From the NCBI RefSeq assembly GCF_000765145.1, contig NZ_JMGA01000020.1:124001-188000 (forward strand): a stretch of DNA of 64,000 nucleotides, given 5' to 3'. The position numbers were made by a program, and so were the translations under genes. The stretch's first letter is position 1, and the number at the start of each line of letters is the position of its first letter. Under the pieces are notes generated by a model. That model was given only the letters and a program-made list of their open reading frames with translations. It made no database searches and had not been told where the DNA came from. Below, piece after piece: positions 18,478 to 27,479 of this stretch. Source of the DNA: Desulfosporosinus sp. HMP52 (lineage in GTDB: Bacteria; Bacillota; Desulfitobacteriia; Desulfitobacteriales; Desulfitobacteriaceae).

Positions 18478-19368
18478 GTGATTCTTAGTATTATTGCGTA
18501 TCTTTCCATTGGTCTTTTCGTAGGTATTTCGGTTTTCAAAGCGTATCAGTTTGCGAAGATGCCCTTTCATGGAAGAATGGATCTTTATCCTGTCCCTAAA
18601 GAAAAAGGTTTCGAACATGGTGGATCATACTACGAGGAAACAGCTTGGTGGACTAAACCACATGAAGTTTCTCACATGAGAGAAATTGTCGAGATGCTTA
18701 AAGAGATCTTATTTATCAAGAAGCTGTTTGAAAATCAACGACCTTTCTGGTGGATTTCTTACGCGCTCCATTTAGGGATTTATTTCTTAATGGCCTGGAC
18801 AATCCTTTTGGTAGTGGGTGGACTGTTTGAAGTTAATGGAATTTCAGTAGCCGCAAATACTTCAAGCATACTGGGTCTCTTGGTCTATTACGTCACAGCT
18901 TTAACAGGTTATTTTGGGCTAGCGCTTGCAACATTGGGTTCAGGTTTATTATTTCTACGCAGAGCGTTTGATAATACGCTTAAAAAGTACACTACCCCTC
19001 AAGAGTACTTTAATCTTTTATTAATTTTCGCTGCACTTGTTACCGGAATTTTCACATGGGGGAATGACTTAAGCTTTGGTTATGCCAGAGAAGTGACTGC
19101 AAACCTTGTAACATTTACGCCTTTTTCAGCTAATGGCCTGCTTACTTTGCACATTTTCCTCGTAGGTATCATGTTAATTTATATTCCAATCAGCAAAATG
19201 AGCCACTATGTTGGAAAATACTTTACGTTCCATAAGGTTCTCTGGGATAATAATCCGAATCTAAAGGGGAGTGGAGTTGAGCAGGAAATAAAGAAAGCAT
19301 CTTCATTCCGTCCAACCACATCTTGGTCTGCGCCTCATATTAATCCACCCGCCGCACCCGAGAAATAG
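18478..19368 (+). CDS. dsrM: DsrM, membrane cytochrome b subunit of the DsrMK complex
   Basis: 296 residues, related to the NarI-like cytochrome b family. Hydrophobic segments lie near the N-terminus (about 2-22), about 93-118, 124-150, 188-208 and 228-250, with His residues in the core helices as candidate haem b ligands (YALHLGIYF). DsrM takes electrons from the menaquinol pool and passes them to DsrK. I chose GTG at 18478 because GAAGGAGG lies 9 bases upstream. The longer ATG start at 18442 overlaps a TATAAT box (18438-18443) and has no ribosome site. dsrK follows after 45 bases. Only M and K are present, as in Gram-positive sulfate reducers; J, O and P are absent. Confidence 0.9.
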   Translation: MILSIIAYLSIGLFVGISVFKAYQFAKMPFHGRMDLYPVPKEKGFEHGGSYYEETAWWTKPHEVSHMREIVEMLKEILFIKKLFENQRPFWWISYALHLGIYFLMAWTILLVVGGLFEVNGISVAANTSSILGLLVYYVTALTGYFGLALATLGSGLLFLRRAFDNTLKKYTTPQEYFNLLLIFAALVTGIFTWGNDLSFGYAREVTANLVTFTPFSANGLLTLHIFLVGIMLIYIPISKMSHYVGKYFTFHKVLWDNNPNLKGSGVEQEIKKASSFRPTTSWSAPHINPPAAPEK

Positions 19369-19413
19369 TCTGATTCGTGTATGTTAACTTTATGGAAAGT
19401 AGGGATCTAAGAC

Positions 19414-21015
19414 ATGCTAAATCAAAGAGATTTACGTCCAAAGGATATGGGACGTTCAGATGAGCAACTTATTAAACTGGACAATCTCATACCTTTATTA
19501 GCACCATACGACAAACCAGGGATGGAATCCCCTTTAACTGATCCCAAGCCAGCCTGGAAAGAGAAATTTTGCACCTCTTTAGATGGATATGTCGGGATAG
19601 ATACCCTGACTCGTCCTAAATCTAAAGAGGAAGAAGATGAATTTGTTCGCAAGTTCTTGAGCGGTCTGGAAAAAATCTTTTCTGATGCTAATAATGGTGT
19701 ATTACAACCGCTCCTACTGTCTTTTGAATATTGTGCAAAATGTAATACCTGTTCAGATGCCTGTCATATTTATTCTGCTACAGGAAACAATGAATTGTAT
19801 AGACCTATTTTCCGTTCGGAAGTTTTGCGTAAAATCGTGAAGAAATATTTTACAACGAGTGGGAAACTGCTTGGTGGATTCGTCGGAGCGGATATTGATG
19901 TCAATTGGGAAACAATTGCTCGATTAGGTGAGTTAGCCTATCGTTGTAACTTATGTCGACGTTGTGCGCAAACATGTCCATTGGGCTTAGACAATGCGAT
20001 CCTTTCCAAGGAAATTCGTAAGATTTTCAGCCAAGAAATGGGGATTGCCCCAACCCCACTCCATACTAAGGGAACGATGCTGCAAATTAAGACCGGTTCA
20101 TCAACGGGATTAAGTAAGCCGGCATTTCTAGACACTTTAGAGTTCTTAGAAGAAGACACCGAAGAAAAATTTGGCATTAAGCTCAAATTTCCTGTTGATA
20201 AAAAAGGTGCTGATATCCTAGTTCTCCATAATGCTGGAGAGTTTATGGCTTGGCCCGAGAATCCAGTAGCCTTTGCTATTCTCTTTGATGCAGCGGGCTT
20301 GAATTGGACACTTAGCAGCGAAATTATGGGGTATGACAGTGTAAACTACGGTCTCTGGTATGATGATTACCAAGCCAAAAAGATTGCTTTAATGCAGATG
20401 AAAGTTGCTAAAGAATTTGGCGTCAAGAGAATGGTCGTAGCTGAGTGTGGGCATGCCCATAAGGCATCAATTATTACAAGTGATCGTATGACATCCGATA
20501 GGGTTCCGGTTGAAAGTTGTTTACCTCTTCTTTGGGATATGGTTAGAAACAAACAACTAAAACTTGACCCAAGTAAAAATAACTTCCCGGTCACGCTCCA
20601 CGATCCATGTAATATAGTACGTCAAATGGGCATTGTTGAGCCGCAAAGAAACATTCTTAAAGCAATTGCACCACAGTTTCGAGAAATGACTCCACATGGT
20701 GTTGACAATTATTGCTGTGGTGGAGGTAGCGGTTTCGCCATAATGAACTACGCCAACTTCCCTGAGTTTAGAACCCAGGTTGCATCTCGAGTTAAATTTA
20801 ACCAAATACTTGGAGCATTTAAGGGAACTATGGAAGACGTATCTACCCCGAAATATATCTGTGCACCATGTTCTAACTGCAAAGGGGCAATGCGCGGTAT
20901 TTTGGAGCATTACGATGCATCTGAGAAGTATAACCTTCAGTATGGCGGTTTAGTTGAACTTATGGTTAATGCCCTTGTATCGATGAAGAAACCTTTCCTT
21001 GAATTCTTAGAGTAG
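19414..21015 (+). CDS. dsrK: DsrK, iron-sulfur subunit (HdrD-like) of the DsrMK complex
   Basis: 533 residues. Two 4Fe-4S motifs, CAKCNTCSDACH (about 107) and CNLCRRCAQTCP (about 178), are followed by CCG-type cysteine clusters: HDPCN about 396, YCCGGGSG about 433 and CAPCSNCKGAM about 482. These resemble HdrD, the heterodisulfide reductase subunit that carries the special catalytic cluster. DsrK is thought to reduce the DsrC trisulfide made by DsrAB, on the cytoplasmic face of DsrM. No dsrC gene is in this window. A terminator follows, so the dsrAB group has its own promoter. Confidence 0.92.
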   Translation: MLNQRDLRPKDMGRSDEQLIKLDNLIPLLAPYDKPGMESPLTDPKPAWKEKFCTSLDGYVGIDTLTRPKSKEEEDEFVRKFLSGLEKIFSDANNGVLQPLLLSFEYCAKCNTCSDACHIYSATGNNELYRPIFRSEVLRKIVKKYFTTSGKLLGGFVGADIDVNWETIARLGELAYRCNLCRRCAQTCPLGLDNAILSKEIRKIFSQEMGIAPTPLHTKGTMLQIKTGSSTGLSKPAFLDTLEFLEEDTEEKFGIKLKFPVDKKGADILVLHNAGEFMAWPENPVAFAILFDAAGLNWTLSSEIMGYDSVNYGLWYDDYQAKKIALMQMKVAKEFGVKRMVVAECGHAHKASIITSDRMTSDRVPVESCLPLLWDMVRNKQLKLDPSKNNFPVTLHDPCNIVRQMGIVEPQRNILKAIAPQFREMTPHGVDNYCCGGGSGFAIMNYANFPEFRTQVASRVKFNQILGAFKGTMEDVSTPKYICAPCSNCKGAMRGILEHYDASEKYNLQYGGLVELMVNALVSMKKPFLEFLE

Positions 21016-21053
21016 GGTGTAGTCTAAGTAATATTTAGCTATTTTGAATCCTC

Positions 21054-21094
21054 AAAAGGCCATTTCAGAACTTTCTGAAATGGCCTTTTCTAAA
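21054..21094 (+). terminator. Terminator after dsrMK
   Basis: A 16-bp perfect stem AAAAGGCCATTTCAGA / TCTGAAATGGCCTTTT with a 4-base loop, then TCT. Confidence 0.92.
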
Positions 21095-21149
21095 GGAACC
21101 TAAGATTGAGAGTGGGTAGACCCCTTGTCCCCTCTTGGAGGAAATGGGT

Positions 21150-21414
21150 ATCGTTTAAATTGATATAGAGCTAGCTTATGCTCCTCCATTTGCAAAAGTT
21201 ATTGATGTTCTTATTCATGCTGCAGCAAGGTTAGAAAACATGGGTTTAGGTTTAGGCTAAGTGAATCACTCCAAAAGCCGTCAGAACCGCCTTCAGGCCT
21301 GTGTCTTGGGTCAAGGAATTAGAGGGTATGAACGCATTCATACTTCAAAAAAGAGGGTTTAAGAAGTATAATTTCCTCCAAGGAGGAATTATAGTCACTA
21401 GAGCACATTTCTAA
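21150..21414 (+). pseudogene. Decayed remnant of a CoA-disulfide reductase/rhodanese-type gene
   Basis: The 580 bases between dsrK and the ferredoxin have no intact gene. One frame (21162-21260, ending TAA) encodes 32 residues beginning DIELAYAPPFAKVIDVL, which resembles the C-terminal dimerisation end of FAD/NAD disulfide oxidoreductases such as CoA-disulfide reductase (family motif LAYAPPF..A.DP). In a different frame, 21328-21414 encodes FILQKRGFKKYNFLQGGI, which resembles the end of a rhodanese domain (family pattern L..RGF..V.NL.GG). The two domains occur in this order in CoADR-rhodanese fusions. A stop at 21156 and the frame change mark decay. The resemblance is by eye only. Confidence 0.55.
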
Positions 21415-21596
21415 AATCATTACAACCCTTGACCATAATTAAAAAAAGATATAGTGCAATCTGTATTATATATTGTACGAATGGAACTTCAGGTGTTAAA
21501 TTATTTACATGGACTAGTGTTAATTTACACAAGTGAAAACTTTTACAGTGTCCAATGTTTGATTGTTCTCTTTAATAGTTTAAGGAGGTGTATATT

Positions 21597-21785
21597 GTGT
21601 TTATCGTATCAATCGACGAAGATCTATGTTCGGGATGTGACTCTTGTACTGAAGGATGCCCCGCCCACCTGCTTGGATTTAGCGAGGACAAGGCTCATGT
21701 TACTGGTGACGAATCAGAATGCATGGGATGCGAAAGCTGCACTTCAGTTTGTCCGACTGGTGCTATCACTATCACTGAAATGTAA
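21597..21785 (+). CDS. 2[4Fe-4S]-type ferredoxin of the dsr locus
   Basis: 62 residues with two cysteine clusters, CSGCDSCTEGCP (about 11-22) and CMGCESCTSVCPTG (about 43-56), each giving the CxxCxxCxxxCP signature for a 4Fe-4S cluster. It is small, acidic and cytoplasmic. I chose GTG at 21597, eight bases after AAGGAGG; the GTG at 21588 lies inside that ribosome site. It begins the dsrABD transcription unit (35 bases before dsrA), so it is a candidate electron donor to DsrAB or a shuttle from DsrMK or CODH. That role is inference. Confidence 0.9.
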   Translation: MFIVSIDEDLCSGCDSCTEGCPAHLLGFSEDKAHVTGDESECMGCESCTSVCPTGAITITEM

Positions 21786-21820
21786 ATAAACCCCATAAAC
21801 TAAAAGACGGAGGGTGTGCC

Positions 21821-23041
21821 ATGACAGAAAAGAATACGCCACTACTGGACGAACTTGAAAAAGGTAAATGGCCCAGTTTTGTGACGGAAATTAAACGCGC
21901 TGCAGTGAAGAGTGAAGCTGCAGGCGAATTGCTCCAAGTCTTGGAAAGATCCTATAAAGAGCGTAGAGGACACTGGAAACACGGTGGTATTGTTGGAGTT
22001 AGAGGTTACGGCGGTGGAGTTATCGGTCGTTATGTTGACGAGCCACAAACTTATCCTAACGTAGCTGAGTTCCATACAGTTCGTTTACTTCAGCCATCAG
22101 GATGGTTCTACAACACAAAAACATTACGTACGGTTTGTGATATTTGGGAGAAGTACGGAAGCGGCTTGACAAATATGCATGGATCTACCGGTGATATTAT
22201 TCTTTTAGGTTGTAAAACAGAGCATATCCAACCTATCTTTGACGAGTTTAGTGAAGCTGGATTCGACCTCGGTGGTTCAGGATCTTGCCTAAGAACTCCT
22301 AACTGCTGCGTTGGACCAGGACGTTGTGAACATGCTTGTTATGATACCTTAGAAGCATGTTATAATATTACGAACGAATTCATGGATGAGCTTCATCGTC
22401 CTATGTGGCCATATAAGAGCAAAATTAAGTTCTCCGGTTGTGCAAACGACTGCACATCTTCAATTGCTCGTTCTGACTGCTCAGTAATTGGTACCTGGCG
22501 AGATACACTAAGAATTGACCAAGAGGCTGTTAAAGAATATGCAGCTAAAATGAATATTAAAGCAGCTGTCTGTGACAAATGCCCAACTAGCTGTCTGACC
22601 TTCAATGCTGAGACACAAGAACTCAGCGTAGTGGGTGAAGATTGCACACGTTGTATGCATTGCATCAATGTGATGCCTAAAGCTATTCAGCCTGGAAAAG
22701 AAAAAGGCGCAACCATCTTAATCGGTGGTAAATCAACCATTGTTCAGTCCGCCTTCATGTCTTGGGTTATTGTACCATTCATGAAAATGGAAGCAGAAGA
22801 TGATTTTGCAGAGTTCAAAGATCTTATGCGTCGTATCTGGGAGTGGTGGGATGAGCATGGCAAATCCCGCGAACGTATCGGTGAAACTATTTATCGCTTA
22901 GGGATGACTAAATTCCTTAATGGTATTGAAGTTGCTCCTGTACCACAAATGGTCTTCCGCCCACGTGCTAATCCTTATGTGTTCTGGAATCAAGACGATC
23001 TTGACAGAAGTGGAACAGCACTTGACGGATCAAAGCTCTAG
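21821..23041 (+). CDS. dsrA: Dissimilatory sulfite reductase subunit alpha
   Basis: 406 residues. The siroheme/4Fe-4S ligands are visible as CVGPGRC (C-x5-C, about 161) and CANDC (C-x3-C, about 206). A ferredoxin insert with CDKCPTSC (about 250) and CTRCMHC (about 274) supplies an additional 4Fe-4S cluster. With DsrB it forms the alpha2beta2 enzyme that reduces sulfite with six electrons, yielding DsrC trisulfide in the presence of DsrC. The ATG follows ACGGAGGGTGTGCC. dsrB starts 38 bases downstream. Length and motifs are normal for the family. Confidence 0.97.
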   Translation: MTEKNTPLLDELEKGKWPSFVTEIKRAAVKSEAAGELLQVLERSYKERRGHWKHGGIVGVRGYGGGVIGRYVDEPQTYPNVAEFHTVRLLQPSGWFYNTKTLRTVCDIWEKYGSGLTNMHGSTGDIILLGCKTEHIQPIFDEFSEAGFDLGGSGSCLRTPNCCVGPGRCEHACYDTLEACYNITNEFMDELHRPMWPYKSKIKFSGCANDCTSSIARSDCSVIGTWRDTLRIDQEAVKEYAAKMNIKAAVCDKCPTSCLTFNAETQELSVVGEDCTRCMHCINVMPKAIQPGKEKGATILIGGKSTIVQSAFMSWVIVPFMKMEAEDDFAEFKDLMRRIWEWWDEHGKSRERIGETIYRLGMTKFLNGIEVAPVPQMVFRPRANPYVFWNQDDLDRSGTALDGSKL

Positions 23042-23079
23042 TCTTAAAATAATAAGTAGCTAACGAGAGGTGGATAACG

Positions 23080-24138
23080 ATGGCAATTTTAGATCAAGGA
23101 CCTCCGCATTATAAAAAGATGCTTCCTCCTATTATAGAAGAGAATTATGGTAAATGGAAATATCATGAAATTCCTCGTCCAGGCGTTCTAAAGCATGTTG
23201 GTGAAAGTGGAGCTGCTCTGTATAGCGTACGTGTTGGTACCCCACGATTAGTCAGTATTGATTTTATTCGCGATGTTTGTGTAATAGCTGATGAGTACTG
23301 CGATGGTTACCTTCGCTGGACAACTCGTAATAACGTCGAGTTTTTAGTTTCAGACGAAGCTAAACTTAATCCTTTGCTCCAAAAATTAGAAGCAGAAGGC
23401 TATAGTGTTGGCGGAACAGGACGCTCCGTAAGCAATATCGTACACACTCAAGGGTGGGTACACTGTCATACACCAGCTACCGATGCTTCAGGTGTTGTTA
23501 AAGCCGTAATGGATGACTTGTATGAGTATTTTAATACCATGAAGCTTCCTGCTAAATTAAAAATGGGCTTAGCATGCTGTTTGAATATGTGTGGAGCTGC
23601 ACACTGCAGTGATATCGCAATTGTAGGTGTTCATAGAACTCCTCCTCGTATCAACCACGAAGTAATTCGTAAAGGTACAGAGATCCCAAGTCTTGTTGCT
23701 AGCTGCCCAACAGGAGCTATTCGTCCAGACCCGAAAAACAAGAGCGTTATCGTTAATGAAGACAAATGTATGTATTGCGGTAACTGTTATACCATGTCAC
23801 CAGCTATGGAAATCTATGATCCCAAAAATGATGGTATTGCCATCCTTATTGGTGGGAAGACTTCTAATGCTCGAACTTCACCGAGCTTCTCTCGTATGGT
23901 TATTCCTTTCCTTCCAAACACTGCACCTCGTTGGCCTGAGACTACAGAAGCAATTCGTAAAATTCTTGAACTCTGGATTGCGAATGCAAATGACGGAGAG
24001 CGTGTAGGCGAGTGGGTTGAGCGAATTGGTTGGGAAAGATTCTTCACCTTGGCTGAGCTTCCGTTCTCAGACATGTTGATTGATGACTATATCTTCTCAA
24101 GAGAGACGTTCCGTACTTCAGCACAATTTAAGTACTAA
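23080..24138 (+). CDS. dsrB: Dissimilatory sulfite reductase subunit beta
   Basis: 352 residues. [12 protein letters not shown] (about 128) and [11 protein letters not shown] (about 165, containing C-x3-C) form the siroheme/4Fe-4S site, which is the catalytic one in DsrB. The ferredoxin domain has CPTGAIRP (about 208) and CMYCGNC (about 229). The ATG follows GAGAGGTGGATAACG. It is in the same unit as dsrA and dsrD. The order fd-dsrA-dsrB-dsrD matches that of Gram-positive sulfate reducers. Confidence 0.97.
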   Translation: MAILDQGPPHYKKMLPPIIEENYGKWKYHEIPRPGVLKHVGESGAALYSVRVGTPRLVSIDFIRDVCVIADEYCDGYLRWTTRNNVEFLVSDEAKLNPLLQKLEAEGYSVGGTGRSVSNIVHTQGWVHCHTPATDASGVVKAVMDDLYEYFNTMKLPAKLKMGLACCLNMCGAAHCSDIAIVGVHRTPPRINHEVIRKGTEIPSLVASCPTGAIRPDPKNKSVIVNEDKCMYCGNCYTMSPAMEIYDPKNDGIAILIGGKTSNARTSPSFSRMVIPFLPNTAPRWPETTEAIRKILELWIANANDGERVGEWVERIGWERFFTLAELPFSDMLIDDYIFSRETFRTSAQFKY

Positions 24139-24172
24139 TCTGAAGGAATAATGTAGAAAGTTGGTATTTAAA

Positions 24173-24394
24173 ATGGCAAGAGGACCAGCAGATCCCGAAA
24201 TTAAAGCTAAGGTTTTAGAATACCTTGGCAAAGTCCAAAAAGCTAAAAGCAGAGATGTTGCTGTAGCTATTGGAGCCTCAAAGAGTGATGTTGACAATGC
24301 AGTCAAGGAATTAACTGCTGAAGATCTCGTTGAGTACCTCTATATCACTACAACCTTCATTTGCTTAAAAGGAAAGGTTCAAACTCCAGACTAA
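24173..24394 (+). CDS. dsrD: DsrD, winged-helix activator of DsrAB
   Basis: 73 residues from the ATG at 24173 (a TTG at 24161 would add four). The sequence AKVLEYLGKVQKAKSRDVAV, then SDVDNAVKELTAEDLVEYLY, forms a winged-helix layout like the DsrD crystal structure. DsrD binds DsrAB and is reported to act as an allosteric activator of sulfite reduction. It is 34 bases after dsrB and is the usual marker of reductive-type dsr clusters, which supports sulfite reduction rather than sulfur oxidation here. Confidence 0.93.
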   Translation: MARGPADPEIKAKVLEYLGKVQKAKSRDVAVAIGASKSDVDNAVKELTAEDLVEYLYITTTFICLKGKVQTPD

Positions 24395-24442
24395 TTGAAC
24401 TGATTCTACTACTCTAGATAGACATGATCTTATGAGTATATA

Positions 24443-24522
24443 GACCATCCTAAATACCCGATGTTCCTGTTTCTGCTGATTGGATCTGCATTATAGGAAC
24501 GGGATTCAGGGTGGTCACTTTT
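24443..24522 (+). terminator. Imperfect long hairpin after dsrD
   Basis: Outer arms GACCATCCT / AGGGTGGTC and inner arms around GTTCCT / AGGAAC, followed by ACTTTTAT. It probably reduces read-through into the CbiA-like gene rather than fully stopping it. Confidence 0.6.
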
Positions 24523-24604
24523 ATCTCATGAGATAGGTCAGCCCTACTAACTATTTAACGTAATTTCTCTCCTGAAAAATATCTCCAAGAAAGGTGTGGG
24601 TATT

Positions 24605-26065
24605 ATGAAATCTTTATTAATGAATGATCAGAGCATTAAAAATGTCCCTCGCTTAGTAATTGGAGCACCTCAGGGGCGGAGCGGAAAAACGACTTTTACC
24701 CTTGGACTACTCAGGGCTTTCGCACGACAAGGGTTAGCCGTACAGCCTTTTAAAAAAGGCCCAGACTATATTGATGCCAGTTGGCACTCAGCAGCCGCAG
24801 GTAAGACCTGTCGCAACTTAGATTCTTTTTTCATGAATAAAACTCAAATTTGCAGCTCAATTCTTGATCAAGCTTCTGATAAACAAATAACGATCATTGA
24901 GGGAGCTATGGGACTGTATGATGGTCTTGACCTTCAAGGCAGCAGCTCTACCGCGGAAATTGCTAAAGTCACTCGTACGCCGGTATTATTTGTGGTTGAT
25001 GCCACACGTATGACTAGAAGTATTGCAGCAATGGTAATGGGGTACCAGCATTTTGATCCGGATGTTAAAATCGTTGGAGTTGTCCTTAATAAAGTAGCAC
25101 GGGCTCGTCATGAAAAGGTTGCTAGAGAGGCTATAGAAGAATTTTGTAAAATACCGGTTGTAGGGGCAATTCCTAAAGATGCAAAATTATGTATCCCAGA
25201 TCGACATCTTGGCTTGGTTACCAATGGAGAGTATGCTGAAACGGATAAATTGCTAGATTATCTTGCTGATGTAATCAGTGAACATGTTGATTTAACAAAG
25301 ATTTTTGCCTTAGCACAAAATGCTCCGGAACTACCAAGTTATTCAGAGTCTATAGTTCTTAATTCGTCTCCAGATCTATCTTTTAAGAATAGAAGTATTA
25401 AACCTAAGATAGGGATTATACAGGACGCAGCTTTCAGTTTTTATTATCAGGAGAATATTGAAATTTTAGAACGAAGAGCTGATGTGGTTCCTATTAGTGC
25501 ACTTTTGGATAATCAACTTCCTGATAATCTTGATGCGCTTTATATCGGCGGGGGGTTTCCTGAGGTCTTTGCTCAAAGGCTCGAAGCTAATTATTTATTG
25601 CGCGATGAGATACGACTTGCCGGAGAAAAGGGCTTACCTATTTATGCAGAGTGCGGCGGACTAATGTATCTTGGCCGCTCTATTCGGACTACTACTCAAA
25701 ATTATGAGATGGTTGGTTTGCTTCCTTTTGATACTCAGATGGAAGTTAAGCCTCAAGGTCACGGCTATACTATTATGGAGACAAATCCCGATCAGCTTTG
25801 GTTTCCAGATAAGACTCAAATTCGGGGGCATGAATTCCATAACTCTCGTGTTATTAATTTAGCACCTAATCTGAAGTTTGGTTTTAAGGTTAAGAGAGGT
25901 CATGGAATTGATGGTCAGCATGATGGACTTTGTTATAAAAATATATTTGCTGCCTATAATCACATTCATGCTTTGGGTTGTCCGGAATGGGCTGAAGGTT
26001 TAATAAATATGGCAATGCTTTATAGCAATACAAGATGGTCAAAGGTCGAAAAAATATCAGGCTAA
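24605..26065 (+). CDS. dsrN: CbiA/CobB-family amidase in dsr context (DsrN-type, siroheme amidation)
   Basis: 486 residues. The N-terminal ATPase half has the P-loop GAPQGRSGKTTFTLGL, and FKKGPDYIDASWH and LDSFFM motifs as in CbiA. The C-terminal class I glutamine amidotransferase half has IGGGFPEVFAQRLE and the catalytic Cys in YAECGGLMYLG. CbiA amidates cobyrinate side chains at a and c. The copy linked to dsrAB, called DsrN, is thought to amidate siroheme to siroamide, the cofactor found in some dissimilatory sulfite reductases. No other cobalamin gene is nearby, which supports DsrN. I chose ATG at 24605, ten bases after AAGAAAGG; the GTG at 24596 is too close to it. Confidence 0.88.
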   Translation: MKSLLMNDQSIKNVPRLVIGAPQGRSGKTTFTLGLLRAFARQGLAVQPFKKGPDYIDASWHSAAAGKTCRNLDSFFMNKTQICSSILDQASDKQITIIEGAMGLYDGLDLQGSSSTAEIAKVTRTPVLFVVDATRMTRSIAAMVMGYQHFDPDVKIVGVVLNKVARARHEKVAREAIEEFCKIPVVGAIPKDAKLCIPDRHLGLVTNGEYAETDKLLDYLADVISEHVDLTKIFALAQNAPELPSYSESIVLNSSPDLSFKNRSIKPKIGIIQDAAFSFYYQENIEILERRADVVPISALLDNQLPDNLDALYIGGGFPEVFAQRLEANYLLRDEIRLAGEKGLPIYAECGGLMYLGRSIRTTTQNYEMVGLLPFDTQMEVKPQGHGYTIMETNPDQLWFPDKTQIRGHEFHNSRVINLAPNLKFGFKVKRGHGIDGQHDGLCYKNIFAAYNHIHALGCPEWAEGLINMAMLYSNTRWSKVEKISG

Positions 26066-26492
26066 TATAAAATTTTTATAGTTCTTAAGCTTCTATTGAT
26101 TAAAAATCACTATACTAATCAATAATAATAAAGCTTTCCAATATTGGAAGGCTTTTATTTTTGATTTAGCTTATTTCCTATTTCTATAAACCTTTTTTTC
26201 GAAAAGATTAGTCTCCATCTGGCTAATAACTGATTTGGGTGATATTATATGAATAGAGATTGATCCATTTGTTTTGTAATGATGGATAAATGTTTCTTTA
26301 ATATACCTAGGAGGGAAGGGGAATCTTATTATTATATTTCTTTATGATTGGATGTAAGCACCAATTTTTTTAGGAGCATTTGTAGGCCTTATTTATGCAA
26401 TGATTATTAATAATAGTGATAGCTTAATGTGTTTACAATGATTTGTAGAGAGAGCTAATTATATAAGGGATCTAGGAAGGGGATACATCATC
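26066..26492 (+). other. Gene-free stretch with terminator and possible fragment
   Basis: It contains the dsrN terminator at 26130-26156 and no full gene. A short frame at 26358-26438 reads as a hydrophobic segment (APIFLGAFVGLIYAMIINN) preceded and followed by stops. This may be the remnant of a small membrane protein or simply chance in AT-rich DNA. Confidence 0.4.
26130..26162 (+). terminator. Terminator after dsrN
   Basis: AAAGCTTTCC / GGAAGGCTTT stem with one G-U pair, followed by TATTTTTG. Confidence 0.82.
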
Positions 26493-27434
26493 ATGGAACA
26501 ACACCTTCTTGTCTTCAAAGAGGTGGCAGAAACTAGAAACATAACTTTAGCTGCGAAAAAGCTGCATATGAGTCAACCAAGTATTAGTTTACAGATTCAA
26601 AATTTAGAGAATCAATATGGTGCGCGCTTTTTTGATCGTACTAATAAAGGTGTAACTCTAACTAAAGAGGGAAAAATCTTTTATGCGCATGTACGCAGTG
26701 TATTAGATATTTTATCCAATGCTAAAGAGCAAATTAGCGCACTTGCTAAGGATCAACGAGGATTGATCTATCTTGGGTCTACTTTAACTATTGGCGAGTA
26801 TATTCTACCCAATATTTTAGCTTTTTTATTTAAAACCCACCCTGATGTAGATTTTAAGGTAAAAATAGCTAATACAGAGTCAATTTCACAAGATGTCCTT
26901 GAAAAGAAGATACATATCGGTTTAATTGAAGGGCCGGTTCCACAGCACAAGGATTTAAATGTCGAAAACTTTTGGGAAGACGAGTTAGTTGTAGTAGTAT
27001 CAAATTTTCATCCTTGGGCATCACGGAAAAGCATTACTCTTGCTGAACTTCCCAATGAACGCTTAGTGACAAGAGAAGATGGTTCAGGAACACGAAAGGT
27101 AATGGAAATGGCACTCCAGGAGAGGGGAATGGATCCGGATCAATTAAACGTCTCAATGGAGTTGGGCAGTACCCAAGCGATTAAACAATTGGTTTCTGCT
27201 GGTCTAGGTATTACTATAATATCTTCCTTAACGGTTAGCCGAGAAGCAGATCAAAAACTATTCAAAACCTTAAAGATTCAAGATGCCCCTATTTATCGAC
27301 CTCTAAGTATTCTTACAAATGCCAGGACTTCGCAAACAAAAGATGAACGTATTTTGATAAACCTGCTTCATGATCACAGGCTGCTTTCAGATGTTTTAAG
27401 CAGAGATTATAATGAAATTGTCGATATGGAATAG
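26493..27434 (+). CDS. LysR-family transcriptional regulator
   Basis: 313 residues. An N-terminal winged HTH (residues 1-62: ITLAAKKLHMSQPSISLQIQ) is followed by a linker helix and a periplasmic-binding-like effector domain (about 90-295) of the CysB/CbbR type. LysR proteins act as tetramers and commonly switch neighbouring genes when a small ligand binds. It lies directly downstream of the dsr genes, in the same direction and 45 bases before a nitrilase-family gene. A role in dsr or sulfur control is plausible but not shown. The ATG follows AGGAAGGGGATACATCATC. Confidence 0.9.
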   Translation: MEQHLLVFKEVAETRNITLAAKKLHMSQPSISLQIQNLENQYGARFFDRTNKGVTLTKEGKIFYAHVRSVLDILSNAKEQISALAKDQRGLIYLGSTLTIGEYILPNILAFLFKTHPDVDFKVKIANTESISQDVLEKKIHIGLIEGPVPQHKDLNVENFWEDELVVVVSNFHPWASRKSITLAELPNERLVTREDGSGTRKVMEMALQERGMDPDQLNVSMELGSTQAIKQLVSAGLGITIISSLTVSREADQKLFKTLKIQDAPIYRPLSILTNARTSQTKDERILINLLHDHRLLSDVLSRDYNEIVDME

Positions 27435-27479
27435 GAGTTAGCCGCTTAGAGATAAAAGGAAGGACGAGCACAAGATAAG

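Noticed and set aside
21454-21789. A 111-codon plus frame overlapping the dsr ferredoxin gene
   Set aside because: It is out of frame with the two CxxCxxCxxxCP clusters, and its start has no ribosome site.
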